The notes beneath the pieces were generated by a model that was given only the letters and a program-made list of their open reading frames with translations, was not told the origin of the DNA and did not search any database. Both the position numbers and the translations under genes were made by a program. A DNA stretch of 64,000 bases, taken from the NCBI GenBank assembly GCA_001548435.1, contig AP017308.1, positions 691,030 to 755,029 on the forward strand, read 5' to 3'. Positions 49,936-59,878 of this stretch are shown in pieces. This stretch comes from Leptolyngbya sp. NIES-3755 (GTDB lineage Bacteria > Cyanobacteriota > Cyanobacteriia > Leptolyngbyales > Leptolyngbyaceae). Within the stretch, counting starts at the first letter, position 1, and each line of letters opens with the position of its first letter.

Positions 49936-50670
49936 ATGCCTCCGTCGATGTCTTCAGAACACTTAGAACTCTTGATCGCTGGCTATGTCCTGGGCGATCT
50001 TGATCCGGCTGAAGCGGCGGAATTCGAGCGGTTGCTAGAACAAAATCCAGCGATCGCTCAAGAAGTCGAAGACATGCAGCAAGCGCTCGAAGTCACGTAT
50101 GATCCGCCTGAAGTGACTCCGCCTACCCACTTACGCTCTGCGATTCTCAATGCGTCGGTTACCCCTCGGCGGGTTCGGACTCGTCGATCGATTCCCTGGA
50201 ACGGAATTCTAAATGTCATTGCTGCTGGCATGATTCTTACTTTGGGCATGAACAACTATTCCTTACATCGATCGCTGCTTCAATACCAAGCTGAGAATCG
50301 AGAACTTAAGGAAATCGTCTTTGCCCTTCGAGGCACAGAACGCGCAAAAACCGCCTCCGCAAAATTCGAGGTTGACCCGAATCGATTGGAAGCGACGTTA
50401 ACGGTTCAGAATCTGCCTCCGTTGCCTCCTGGAAAGGTGTATGCGCTCTGGACGGTTCTCAAACCAGAAGCGCCCTTTACAGTGGATAATCTAAATTCAA
50501 TTTTGACAGTAGCGTTCACAGTGGACGCTCAAGGAAATGCGACCCAATCGATTCCAGTGCCGAAAGTGTATCGGAATGGGGAATTGGTGACGCGAGTGGC
50601 GGTTACGGCTGAAGATGCAGTCGCCCCTCAGCGTCATCAAGGAAAAGCGGTGTTGACCTCGCAGCTTTAG
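49936..50670 (+). CDS. Anti-sigma factor (RskA-type)
   Basis: The 244-residue protein has an N-terminal anti-sigma domain (EHLELLIAGYVLGDLDPAEA, AEFERLLEQNPAIAQEVEDM) without the zinc-binding Cys/His set, one membrane helix (about 92-108) and an RskA-like C-terminal domain outside the membrane (LPPLPPGKVYALWTVLKPEA, VPKVYRNGELVTRVAVTAED). It should hold the preceding ECF sigma factor at the membrane until a signal triggers release. Confidence 0.88.
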   Translation: MPPSMSSEHLELLIAGYVLGDLDPAEAAEFERLLEQNPAIAQEVEDMQQALEVTYDPPEVTPPTHLRSAILNASVTPRRVRTRRSIPWNGILNVIAAGMILTLGMNNYSLHRSLLQYQAENRELKEIVFALRGTERAKTASAKFEVDPNRLEATLTVQNLPPLPPGKVYALWTVLKPEAPFTVDNLNSILTVAFTVDAQGNATQSIPVPKVYRNGELVTRVAVTAEDAVAPQRHQGKAVLTSQL

Positions 50671-50684
50671 CTCGACTTTATCAG

Positions 50685-52520
50685 TTACCGTTTCCGACTC
50701 GATCGAGCTTTTTTCTTCGCAGGTGCTTCCACAGGTTCCGATAATTCCCCGATCGATGCCCCATTTCTCAAACTTGCGGCTTGCGCTAACAATGAATCCG
50801 CAAACGCGATCGCGGCTGCCTCCGTGGTGGCATTCTCCGTCGATCCGACCTGTCCACTCGCTAACTGTGCCAATTCTTGACGACGTTGTTCTTGGTCAAG
50901 CGCATTCACTCGCACGATCGTTCTCAATTCCGCCGTGGCTCCATTCCCGTTTTGCGATCCGTGATCTAGTTCGATCACTTGTTTCGCGACGTTGAAATGT
51001 TGATCCGCCATTGCTGCCACGATCGGTTGGTGAGTCACACACAAGACTTGATGATGCCGTCCAAGCTGGTAGAGTTTTTCTGCGATCGCTTGTGCGACTC
51101 GACCGGATACCCCAACATCAATTTCATCGAATACAAGGGTTTCAGCCGAATCGACTTGAGAGAAACAAGCCTGTAAAGCGAGTAGAAATCGGCTCATTTC
51201 TCCACCGGATGCGATTTCGGTTAACGGTTGCAGCGGTTCACCAGGGTTTGGACTGAATAGATATGTAATGCGATCGCTGCCTGCCGCAGTGGGTGAAATT
51301 GGCGTAATTCCGACTTGAAACTGCACTTTTTCCATTGCCAGCGGTTTGAGTTCAGCGATCAGTCGCGCTTCTAATCCTTGAGCCGTAGATTGGCGCAATT
51401 GGGTTAAGAGCGTCGAAGCTTCTGTTAACTGCGATCGACGAGATTCAGTGAGTTTTTCCAATTCCTCGATCGATTGTCCTGCACCTGTGAGTTCTTCGAG
51501 TTCGGCTTGAAGGGATTGTTGAAGCGCGATCGCATCACTCAGATTTGGTCCATATTTGCGGCAGATCTGTTTCAGTTCAACGATCCGTTCTTCAACTTCC
51601 TGTAATCGCTGCGGATCAGTTTCGAGATCGTCACCGTAAGCATTAATCTGCTGTCCCGCTTCTTCTACGAGAGCAAGCGCAGAAGACACAATTTCTAGAA
51701 TCGGCTGAATTTGGTCGTCATACCGCGCCATATCTGTGAGTAAATTTTCTGCCTTGCCCAACAGATCCGCACAAGCATCATCGCCATTTTCGTTTTGATA
51801 GAGCGCTTGATAAGCCTGATAACTTTGCTGCTGTAGTTCCACACTGTGACTCAGCCGCTTGCGTTCTTGCTCTAATTGATCCAATTCATCCGGATCGTTC
51901 AAGTTCGCTGCATTTAATTCGCGCAACTGATACTCAAATAAATCAAGCTGCTGTAGCCGTTGTTTCTCCGAATTTTTCCGTTTCTCTAGAGCTTGTGCGG
52001 CTTGCTGGTAACTCGAATATGCCTGAGATACGACTTCTCGTTGTTTGAGAAGGGCTACGCCTCCATAGCTATCGAGCCAATCGCGTTGCAGTCCGGGCTG
52101 TCCGAGTTGAACCGTTTGTCCTTGTGCGGTAATTTCGACTAAGCGATCGCGCAATGCTTCCATCTGCTGCTTGTTCACGAGAACGCCGTTAATTCTCGAT
52201 CGATTTCGCTGTCCAGATCCAAGCGCAACGATTTCACGGCTACAGACGGCAAGTTCGTCATCGAGGAGATCGATCTGTTCTTGCTCGAACCAGGATTTCA
52301 ATAGGTCATTGACGCGGAATGTAGCCTCGATCGTGGCGCGTTCTTCGCCAGTTCGGACAGCGCGACCGGTGACCCTGCCACCGAGAGCCGCATCGATCGC
52401 ATCTAAAATAATTGATTTCCCGGCACCTGTTTCTCCGGTCAGAACGTGCAGTCCTGCCCCAAACGTCAAGTCGAGGTGATCAATCAGCGCAAAATTTTCG
52501 ATCCGCAGGGACAATAGCAT
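50685..52520 (-). CDS. recN: DNA repair protein RecN
   Basis: The 611-residue protein is a full SMC-like RecN: Walker A LTGETGAGKSIILDAI near the start, two long coiled-coil arms (about 150-350), signature ASGGEMSRFLLALQACF and Walker B TLVFDEIDVGVSGR. RecN acts at double-strand breaks with RecA. The C-terminal AKKKARSSRKR tail is a small basic extension typical of cyanobacterial members. Confidence 0.95.
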   Translation of the reverse strand: MLLSLRIENFALIDHLDLTFGAGLHVLTGETGAGKSIILDAIDAALGGRVTGRAVRTGEERATIEATFRVNDLLKSWFEQEQIDLLDDELAVCSREIVALGSGQRNRSRINGVLVNKQQMEALRDRLVEITAQGQTVQLGQPGLQRDWLDSYGGVALLKQREVVSQAYSSYQQAAQALEKRKNSEKQRLQQLDLFEYQLRELNAANLNDPDELDQLEQERKRLSHSVELQQQSYQAYQALYQNENGDDACADLLGKAENLLTDMARYDDQIQPILEIVSSALALVEEAGQQINAYGDDLETDPQRLQEVEERIVELKQICRKYGPNLSDAIALQQSLQAELEELTGAGQSIEELEKLTESRRSQLTEASTLLTQLRQSTAQGLEARLIAELKPLAMEKVQFQVGITPISPTAAGSDRITYLFSPNPGEPLQPLTEIASGGEMSRFLLALQACFSQVDSAETLVFDEIDVGVSGRVAQAIAEKLYQLGRHHQVLCVTHQPIVAAMADQHFNVAKQVIELDHGSQNGNGATAELRTIVRVNALDQEQRRQELAQLASGQVGSTENATTEAAAIAFADSLLAQAASLRNGASIGELSEPVEAPAKKKARSSRKR

Positions 52521-52793
52521 GAAGACTCACAAAACAACGATCTGCACTTCATTCCCATGTTAGCGAGGACAGGCTGGAGTACAAGCATGATTTGGTTTTG
52601 ATTATAGTAAATCCGTTCTAGAAGCGCGTCAAGAGGGAGATGGATTAAGATTTCTGCCCTTCTCTCGTTCTAGATGAGGATTTCCTGATAGGTCTGATTC
52701 GGTAATCTGGCGATCGAGAAGCCCCTCAAGCCTTCGACAAAATGATTAACTGATAACAGTAGTCCTTTCAGGCTTCTTGTTACAATACTTCAT

Positions 52794-54812
52794 ATGATAA
52801 CTGCCTCCGGTGTCGATCGAATGAACCCAACTTCTACTTCATCCCGCTCTATGACTCCTGAAGCGCCCGATTCGCTTCCCTTTATTCGCACTGAGAATGG
52901 AATGATCACATCGGAGTTAGCGCTGGTTCCGAATCAAGCGGACATGACGACACTGCGCTATGACCCCGATATGATCGCGGCGTATTATCGGACTCGCTCG
53001 ATCGCGGTTTGGCGACGAACGCTCGGAATTTTTCTGCCGTTTCTTTTTTTTGCGGCGCGGTTATGGTGGGATCGGGTTACAGGAAATAGCGTTGAAAACC
53101 AGCAGAAACAAGCGATTCATCTGCGCGAGATGCTGACAAATTTGGGTCCTGCTTTTATCAAAATTGGACAAGCGCTCTCGACTCGACCGGACTTAGTGCC
53201 GCCCACTTACTTAGAAGAATTAACCAAACTTCAAGATCAGTTGCCGCCGTTTCCGAATGAAGTCGCGTTTCAGTTTATTCGGGAAGAGTTGGGCAAAACT
53301 CCGGATCAGATTTACGACGAACTGAGTCCGATGCCGATCGCGGCGGCTTCGTTGGGTCAAGTGTACAAAGCCAAGCTGAAAACAGGCGAAACGGTTGCGG
53401 TGAAAGTTCAGCGTCCAGGATTAGCTCAAAGTATTGCCTTGGACATGTTCATTCTGCGGCGATTGGCAGGATGGGTGATGAAAAACGTGAAGCAGGTGAA
53501 AAGTGATCTCGTGGCGATCGCAGATGAGTTAGCGACTCGCATCTTTGAAGAGATGGACTATACCCAAGAAGGTCGCAACGCTGAACGATTTGAAGAACTC
53601 TATGGCAAGCTACCCGAAATCTATGTGCCCAAAATTTATTGGGAGTTCACTGGGCGGCGCGTTCTGACGATGGAATGGATTACCGGGATGAAGCTGACGC
53701 AATTAGAAGCCATTCGCGCTCAGGGCATTGATGCCACTCATTTAATTGATGTTGGGGTGCAATGTTCGCTTAGACAGCTTCTAGAGCATGGATTCTTTCA
53801 CGCTGACCCACATCCTGGAAACTTGCTGGCGATGCCTGATGGACGATTGGCGTACCTTGATTTCGGCATGATGAGTCAGGTTGAACCGTATCAGCGGTAT
53901 GGATTGATCGAAGCGATCGTACATTTAGTAAACCGAGATTTTGAGGGATTGGCTCAAGATTACGTCAATCTTGGTTTCTTATCTCCCACAATGGATCTCA
54001 CGCCGATCATTCCAGCGTTTGCAGAAGTGTTTAACGAGGCATTGGGCGCTTCTGTTGCTGAAATCAATATCAAGAGCATCACAGATAAATTGTCGGCACT
54101 GATGTATGAGTATCCGTTTCAAGTGCCTGCGTTTTTTGCTTTGATTATTCGATCGCTGGTCACACTCGAAGGGATTGCGATTAATGTTGATCCTGAGTTC
54201 AAAGTTTTGAGCAAAGCTTATCCGTATGTTTCTAAGCGGCTCTTAACTGATCCGGCTCCAGAACTTCGAGCTTCATTGCGGGATCTGTTGTTCAAGGATG
54301 GTAGCTTCCGTTGGAATCGATTAGAGAACTTGCTGAAGAACGCCAGAGACAATTCGGATTACAACTTGGATCAAGCTTTGGATCAAGCGGCAGATTACTT
54401 GTTTAGCGATCGAGGTGAGTTTATTCGTGCGAACTTAGTCAACGAAATCGTCAAAGCCTTGGATTCTCTCAGCCAATCTGCTTGGAGAAACCTGTCTTAC
54501 GGATTCCGTGAGCGAGTTGGCTTAGCGGTTGAACGTCCCCCGTTAGCACCAGAAAATCAAGCAACTTTAGATCATCTCAAACGAGTGTGGAACATTCTGA
54601 GAGAAACACGCGGCTTCAATCAGACAAAGGTTCTGGCATTGATTCCTCGATTGTTGGCAAAACCTGAAACTCAGAAGATGGGGCAGCAAATCTTTAGTGA
54701 TTTCTCTCAGCGGTTGGCGGCTCGATTGATTCGAGAAGTTTTATTGAAAGATGAGGTGGCGACGAATGGCAGAGTGGAAGCTCGATCGGCTTTAACGGTG
54801 TACGGGTCTTAG
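52794..54812 (+). CDS. ABC1/UbiB (AarF) family atypical kinase
   Basis: The protein has 672 residues from the ATG at 52794 (ATG at 52821 is an alternative). It has the family motifs: KIGQALSTRPDLVPPTYLEE (KxGQ), AAASLGQVYKAKLKTGETVA with the Ala-rich loop, VAVKVQRPG, HADPHPGNLLAMPDG and YLDFGMMSQ. It has two hydrophobic segments. ABC1 kinases act in prenylquinone metabolism; cyanobacterial and plastid relatives are placed in thylakoids or plastoglobules. The precise client is unknown. Confidence 0.9.
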   Translation: MITASGVDRMNPTSTSSRSMTPEAPDSLPFIRTENGMITSELALVPNQADMTTLRYDPDMIAAYYRTRSIAVWRRTLGIFLPFLFFAARLWWDRVTGNSVENQQKQAIHLREMLTNLGPAFIKIGQALSTRPDLVPPTYLEELTKLQDQLPPFPNEVAFQFIREELGKTPDQIYDELSPMPIAAASLGQVYKAKLKTGETVAVKVQRPGLAQSIALDMFILRRLAGWVMKNVKQVKSDLVAIADELATRIFEEMDYTQEGRNAERFEELYGKLPEIYVPKIYWEFTGRRVLTMEWITGMKLTQLEAIRAQGIDATHLIDVGVQCSLRQLLEHGFFHADPHPGNLLAMPDGRLAYLDFGMMSQVEPYQRYGLIEAIVHLVNRDFEGLAQDYVNLGFLSPTMDLTPIIPAFAEVFNEALGASVAEINIKSITDKLSALMYEYPFQVPAFFALIIRSLVTLEGIAINVDPEFKVLSKAYPYVSKRLLTDPAPELRASLRDLLFKDGSFRWNRLENLLKNARDNSDYNLDQALDQAADYLFSDRGEFIRANLVNEIVKALDSLSQSAWRNLSYGFRERVGLAVERPPLAPENQATLDHLKRVWNILRETRGFNQTKVLALIPRLLAKPETQKMGQQIFSDFSQRLAARLIREVLLKDEVATNGRVEARSALTVYGS

Positions 54813-54870
54813 TAATTGACTTTGCTCCAAGATCGGTTGTGAATTAGTCGTAAGTTGCAGGGTTGATCGT

Positions 54871-54975
54871 GCCCCCTAAATCCCCCAAATTTGGGGGACT
54901 TTGAGATGAATAAGCTCTCCAATTCCAAGGAGACTTTACGCTTCAAAGTCCCCCAGAATGGGGGATTTAGGGGGC
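54871..54975. repeat. MITE-like inverted-repeat element
   Basis: The left end GCCCCCTAAATCCCCCA and the right end TGGGGGATTTAGGGGGC are inverted copies; each continues into a second pairing block (GGGGGACTTTGA at left, TTCAAAGTCCCCC at right), so the ends match for about 35 bases apart from three central bases. Each end can also fold as its own hairpin. The core of ~35 bases has no ORF. Copies of this sequence type are known in many cyanobacterial genomes as non-autonomous hairpin repeats. Confidence 0.8.
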
Positions 54976-55010
54976 TTTAAAACATTCCACAACTTGAATC
55001 CGATCGACAT

Positions 55011-55697
55011 TCAAACTAATACAACTTGCAAATTTGACCATCGCTCTCGCAATACTCCAGACAAAGCTCTCAGTCCCCATTGTTCCGATCGACGATGCCC
55101 CACTTCGATCACATTAATTCCCGTCTCTACCACCGCTGATTTTGCAGACACTCGAAACTGTCCAGTGATGTAGATATCTACACCTTGATTCGCTGCCGAT
55201 CGCACTAATGTTTCATTCATTGCCCCAACAATGGCAACTTTTTTAACGGCTTCTTTTTGAGCAAATACTGATTCATATCCACCAAAAATTTCTCGAATTT
55301 GTTGGCAATATTGCTCAGATGTCTGAGGTGAAACTTCTCCGATCATTCCGATCAAGCGTCCCGCTTTCTCTCCAAACGATCGAACATTGATCATCGACAA
55401 AGCTTCCATCAATCGTAAGTTGAATCCCAACGTCAACCGCTCATCAAACGGTAAGTGATAGGAAACAACACCAATCTCAAATTCGGGATCAAGCTGCCAA
55501 GGTCGGTGAATGAACAAGCTATCAATTCGATGATTTTTGATCCAGCGATCGAGATTCGGAATTGGCTCTAACATCAATCCCAATCGTTGAATCGGTCGAG
55601 CATGCACACGATAAATTCCGCCGCGCTCCTCTTCGGGATACTGATCCACCTGAAAGAAGCGATCGAGAAATTCAATCAATGTCTGCTGTGTAATCAT
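55011..55697 (-). CDS. Nif3-like dinuclear metal centre protein
   Basis: The 228-residue protein resembles the Nif3/YqfO family, with SLFIHRPWQL in place of the first metal histidine cluster, VVSYHLPFDERLTLGFNLRL, VAIVGAMNETLVRSAANQGV and DIYITGQFRVSAKSAVVETG near the C-terminus followed by EVGHRRSEQWGL with a histidine. It is shorter than canonical Nif3 (~250-370). Function is unknown; members may be metal-dependent hydrolases. It overlaps the upstream gene by four bases. Confidence 0.75.
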   Translation of the reverse strand: MITQQTLIEFLDRFFQVDQYPEEERGGIYRVHARPIQRLGLMLEPIPNLDRWIKNHRIDSLFIHRPWQLDPEFEIGVVSYHLPFDERLTLGFNLRLMEALSMINVRSFGEKAGRLIGMIGEVSPQTSEQYCQQIREIFGGYESVFAQKEAVKKVAIVGAMNETLVRSAANQGVDIYITGQFRVSAKSAVVETGINVIEVGHRRSEQWGLRALSGVLRERWSNLQVVLV

Positions 55698-57244
55698 CCA
55701 ATCACAATCGGGTCAAGTGCTCGATCGTTCCATCGTCGTCTTGACCATTCCGATACATAAGGACGCAGAATAAACTTCACCGGATCATCTGCGGTGACAT
55801 CAATTCTAAGAAACGAATACGGTCGCTGTTTGTTGCTTCCTTGTCCAGTTCGTCCGACAAATAATTGCGACTTTGCAACAATCTTTTCCTCTGAATCCAT
55901 TTGCTCTGTAATTTCAGCACCTTCTTCGCGTTGTCGTCGTAAACTATAACCACTTCCACCACAGACAATCCAATTGATATTTGAGTCTGCGTGTCCAGTG
56001 TCCACCGTTCGCAAATACTCAAAACAATGAGCATGACCATTTAGCACTAAATCGACGATCGCTCGACCTTTGAGATCAATTTGCTTCACCACATCATCAA
56101 ATACTTGCCGCAACCGATATCGAACGGCAAACGTTTGTGCTTGATACCATTTCGTTGCTTCAGTCACATAGGGCGGGTGATGGAAATAAATGATTCGTCC
56201 CCGCACTTCAGGATCGCGCCAAGATTGAATTAAGCGATCGCGCAACCAATCCAATTGTTCATAATCGACTGCAACTCCCGATTGAGGATTAAGCTGCTTG
56301 TCGATGTCGAGTTGAATCTCTTCAAGTTGTTGTAATTTCACCCGCATATCATCGGCTTGATCCGACTGTTCAGGCTGAGTTACATCTAATTGAGTAATCT
56401 CTGTCATCAATTGCTGCATCTCTTGATCGATCTCATTTCGTCGATCGATCAAAGCTTGTCGATCGTTCTCATCCGTCGAAGGAACAACTGGCTCATTGAT
56501 CGTATTAGAATCGAGCGCAAAGAAATCGATCCCACCATAGCGAAACGTATAATACCGATTCGGCAATCGAGTGAATGATCCCGCTTCGTATTTCAAACAG
56601 CGCCCCGTCGAAGTCTCAGCCGTATAATGTTCATCCAGATGTGCCCCTAACTTGCCTTGTTGATCGGCAGTTGATAGCACATCCATGAACGCCTGCGCGA
56701 ATGCTTTTCCTTGATACGAGCCGTGAAAACGAATATCGAAATCGATTCGCGATCGCAGAATTCGTCGCACCGGATAAGAAAGCTGCGCTAATACACCGTA
56801 AAAAATCGGCAAATCATAATAATCATGATTTCCTAACACAGGAAGAAACGGGAAATTAAACACCATTTGATCGAGCGAAATCTTACTCGCGTGATCGCCT
56901 TCCACAATGAATTCTCGATACGGCTCAATGAAATTCTGTGGATAAAACTCGCTCGATCCCACCAGATAAACGACATCACCCGTATGCAGAAGGAATCGAC
57001 ACTCATCTCGGTGCGCTAACATCTGTTCTGCAATTCGGCGCTGTGGAGAATGTCCGGGATGTCGTCCTGATCCACTATCGCCAATCACCAAAAATGAGAA
57101 CGCATTCTGTTCTTGATCGTCATCAATCACCAATCGAGTTTGATCAATCTGTCGATCGACAATTTTCGGATTACGCCATCTCACGCGCTCCTGCATTTTC
57201 TCAATCTTGAGCGATGTCGCTGGATCTGAAACGAATCTCATCAT
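55694..57244 (-). CDS. Metallophosphoesterase
   Basis: The 516-residue protein has the calcineurin-like phosphoesterase motif set: FLVIGDSGSGRHPG (GD), LHTGDVVYLVG, PVLGNHDYYDLP (GNHD), IYFHHPPY and VLNGHAHCFEYLR (GHxH). A coiled-coil insert (about 265-335, QALIDRRNEIDQEMQQLMTE) breaks the domain and is unusual. The C-terminus ends in a beta-rich VDVTADDP segment. It is likely cytoplasmic, substrate unknown. The Nif3-like gene overlaps its stop (ATGA), so they form one operon. Confidence 0.85.
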   Translation of the reverse strand: MMRFVSDPATSLKIEKMQERVRWRNPKIVDRQIDQTRLVIDDDQEQNAFSFLVIGDSGSGRHPGHSPQRRIAEQMLAHRDECRFLLHTGDVVYLVGSSEFYPQNFIEPYREFIVEGDHASKISLDQMVFNFPFLPVLGNHDYYDLPIFYGVLAQLSYPVRRILRSRIDFDIRFHGSYQGKAFAQAFMDVLSTADQQGKLGAHLDEHYTAETSTGRCLKYEAGSFTRLPNRYYTFRYGGIDFFALDSNTINEPVVPSTDENDRQALIDRRNEIDQEMQQLMTEITQLDVTQPEQSDQADDMRVKLQQLEEIQLDIDKQLNPQSGVAVDYEQLDWLRDRLIQSWRDPEVRGRIIYFHHPPYVTEATKWYQAQTFAVRYRLRQVFDDVVKQIDLKGRAIVDLVLNGHAHCFEYLRTVDTGHADSNINWIVCGGSGYSLRRQREEGAEITEQMDSEEKIVAKSQLFVGRTGQGSNKQRPYSFLRIDVTADDPVKFILRPYVSEWSRRRWNDRALDPIVIG

Positions 57245-57550
57245 GAGTACTAACCATCCTTCACAAAACTAATCCTAACGATCCTGACTCCCCATGCCAT
57301 CCCCTTCAGAAAGATTTTCTCTACAGGATTCAGCGGAAGTTTGATGAAGATACGGTAAAGATTTTCATGTATTACAAAGCACAACAATCGACACAAGCCA
57401 ATCGAAGCAGTGGATCTTCTTATGGATAGGAATTTTCAATCGGTTCAGAATAAAGAGTGTACTAGACTATACTGTTGAAGACGTTGTACTCTGCCTATGG
57501 GAGTAGAAAAACAACGCTCTTTGTTCGATGGTGTGAATACGGAAGTGATC
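57245..57550. other. Promoter region of the SLH porin gene
   Basis: About 306 bases between divergent genes, with no ORF that I can support. A TATACT box at 57468-57473 fits a -10 for the porin gene. The upstream 18 in-frame codons from 57497 are probably untranslated leader. Confidence 0.4.
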
Positions 57551-59266
57551 ATGGCTAATAATTTGTGGAAATCGCTGCTGGTTAACCCAGTGCTGCTCGG
57601 CGCTACGCTGACTGTCTCCGCTACGATCGGTGCTGCTGAACTAGCAAGCGCGTCCGAAGCTAAAACTGAACCGACTCAGACAATTGCCTCACTCGACCAA
57701 ATCAGCGCTTACGGCAACGAGGGGACGACCGTAGGGCAAGATGCTGGACAAGTTACCTCAGTGTCTCAGCTTTCCGATGTCCGTCCGACCGATTGGGCAT
57801 TCCAAGCACTCCAATCCCTGGTTGAACGCTATGGCTGTATCGCAGGTTATCCCGATCGGACTTTCCGGGGCAACCGCGCTACGACCCGATTTGAATTTGC
57901 CGCAGGTCTGAATGCGTGTCTCGATCGCATCAACGAATTGATCGCTGCATCGACCGCAGATCTCGTCAAGAAAGAAGACCTCGCGACCCTGCAAAAACTT
58001 CAAGAGCAATTCGCCGCAGAATTAGCAACGATTCGCGGTCGCGTGGATGCGCTCGAAGCTCGGACCACGACTTTAGAAAGACAACAATTCTCAACGACGA
58101 CCAAACTGCAAGGGGAAGCCATTTTCTCGATCTCCGGCGCACAAGGTGACTTTAAAGCCGTTGGAACTTCTCCTACTGGTGCACCCGTAGCCCCGTTTGG
58201 AGCCGCTACCGTGGACGATAACACCACGTTCAGCAACCGGGTTCGTTTAAGCTTGAGAACCAGCTTCACGGGTCAAGATAACCTGACCACCCGGATTCAA
58301 GCTCGGAACATCACCGATTTCGGTGTCGGTAACGCTGCTGCTCCAGGTGCAACCGGAACCAACATGGCACGGTTATCCTACGAGGGTGCCGGTGCAAGTG
58401 GTAACTCTGCGATCGTCGATAAATTGTTCTACCGCTTCCCGATCGGCAACGGTGGAAACATCACGATCGACGCGATTAATGGTGAATTTTTCAACAACGT
58501 CAACAACTTCAACCCCTTGTTAGCGAGTGATGGTCAAGGATCAATCTCGCGCTTTGGGCGTTTTAACCCGATTTATCGTCAGGGAGCAACAGGTAACGTC
58601 AGCGGCGCGGGTGTAACCGCAAACATTCCGCTCGGAAATGCCTTGACCTTATCGCTGGGCTATCTTGCGGATGAAGCTCAAGACCCATCGGGCGCTCGTG
58701 GCTTGTTCAATGGATCGAATGCAGCCCTCGCTCAGCTTGCCTTCCGCTTTTCTCCAGGGGCAGAAGTTGGTTTCACCTATGTGCGCGGATACGATCGCGG
58801 TGGAAACGTCGCAGCAACCTCAGGAACAGGTAGCCGTTTATCTAATGCTCCGTTCGGTGCTGGTGTTGCAACTTCAACCGATAACTTCGGTTTGCAAGGA
58901 ACGTTCCGGATTACGCCGAATTTTGTCGTCTCTGGTTGGGGCGGTTTGACTAAGGCGAATGCTGAATCTGGAGTATTTGCTGGATCAGATGCAGATATTC
59001 TGAACTGGGCAGTCACGTTGGCGTTCCCCGATTTGGGTGGTAAGGGCAACATGGCAGGTGTAATCTTCGGAATGCCTCCGAAAGTGACCAGCAGCGACTT
59101 GGCAGATGATCCAGATACCTCATTCCACTTGGAAGGATTATATCGCCTGCGGTTGAGCAACAACCTCTCGGTCACTCCAGGGATTATCGTGATCTTCAAT
59201 CCTGAGCACAACAATGCCAACGACACCGTTTACGTCGGTACGATTCGGACCACCTTCTCGTTCTAA
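57551..59266 (+). CDS. Outer-membrane porin with SLH domain (OprB/iron-uptake type)
   Basis: From the ATG at 57551 the protein has 571 residues: a signal peptide (MANNLWKSLLVNPVLLGATL to SASEA), an SLH domain (about 75-130, TDWAFQALQSLVERYGCIAG), a coiled-coil linker (about 135-195) that spans the periplasm, and an OprB-type beta-barrel ending in the usual aromatic C-terminus TIRTTFSF. Such proteins are the main cyanobacterial porins and tether the outer membrane to peptidoglycan. They are linked to uptake of inorganic ions. A strong terminator follows. Confidence 0.93.
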   Translation: MANNLWKSLLVNPVLLGATLTVSATIGAAELASASEAKTEPTQTIASLDQISAYGNEGTTVGQDAGQVTSVSQLSDVRPTDWAFQALQSLVERYGCIAGYPDRTFRGNRATTRFEFAAGLNACLDRINELIAASTADLVKKEDLATLQKLQEQFAAELATIRGRVDALEARTTTLERQQFSTTTKLQGEAIFSISGAQGDFKAVGTSPTGAPVAPFGAATVDDNTTFSNRVRLSLRTSFTGQDNLTTRIQARNITDFGVGNAAAPGATGTNMARLSYEGAGASGNSAIVDKLFYRFPIGNGGNITIDAINGEFFNNVNNFNPLLASDGQGSISRFGRFNPIYRQGATGNVSGAGVTANIPLGNALTLSLGYLADEAQDPSGARGLFNGSNAALAQLAFRFSPGAEVGFTYVRGYDRGGNVAATSGTGSRLSNAPFGAGVATSTDNFGLQGTFRITPNFVVSGWGGLTKANAESGVFAGSDADILNWAVTLAFPDLGGKGNMAGVIFGMPPKVTSSDLADDPDTSFHLEGLYRLRLSNNLSVTPGIIVIFNPEHNNANDTVYVGTIRTTFSF

Positions 59267-59288
59267 TTCCATCTCAACTTGATGGTGA

Positions 59289-59314
59289 GCCTCGTCGATC
59301 GACGAGGCTTTTTT
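59289..59314 (+). terminator. Rho-independent terminator of the porin gene
   Basis: GCCTCGTCGATCGACGAGGC is a perfect 20-base palindrome (59289-59308) followed by TTTTTT. It lies 22 bases after the porin stop codon. Confidence 0.93.
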
Positions 59315-59397
59315 ATATTCAGAAAACCTACAAAACCCTAGTGAGAAACCGGAGTATACTAGAAGAAAGCCTGTTAACCTGATCCCAGAGAATACCC

Positions 59398-59844
59398 GTG
59401 GAGATTTCCTGTAAGAGTGAGTACGCTTTATTAGCGCTGATTGAATTGGCAGTTGCCTACGAGAGTGGCGAACCGCTGCAAATTCGTCAGATTTCGGCTC
59501 AGCAAAATATTCCCGATCGCTATTTAGAACAACTCTTGGCAACCCTACGTCGAGGCGGAATTGTGCGATCGCAGCGCGGAGCCAAAGGCGGATATTTACT
59601 GGCAAGGGAACCCTGGAAAATTACTCTGTTCGACGTATTGGCGTGTTTAGAAGGATTCGACAATCAGCCGATCGATCAAGAAACGGCTTTGAAATCTGGT
59701 AAAACCCTAGAAGGGTCAATCGTCTGCGAGATTTGGCAAGAAGCGAACGAGGCAGCAAATTCGGTGTTTCAAAAATATACGCTGAAAGACCTGCGTGAAC
59801 GTCGCGATGCTCGTCGCCAACTCGATTTCATGTATTACATTTAG
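59398..59844 (+). CDS. Rrf2-family transcriptional regulator
   Basis: The 148-residue protein begins at GTG 59398. It has the Rrf2 winged helix: [55 protein letters not shown]. The three-cysteine cluster for an Fe-S centre seen in IscR is lacking; only Cys5, one at ~82 and one at ~107 are present in non-canonical positions. It may regulate cysteine or Fe-S related genes, as cysK follows. A TATACT (59355-59360) fits a -10. Confidence 0.85.
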   Translation: MEISCKSEYALLALIELAVAYESGEPLQIRQISAQQNIPDRYLEQLLATLRRGGIVRSQRGAKGGYLLAREPWKITLFDVLACLEGFDNQPIDQETALKSGKTLEGSIVCEIWQEANEAANSVFQKYTLKDLRERRDARRQLDFMYYI

Positions 59845-59878
59845 GTTCTCGATCGCGTTTTTTACCCCCATTCGTCTT

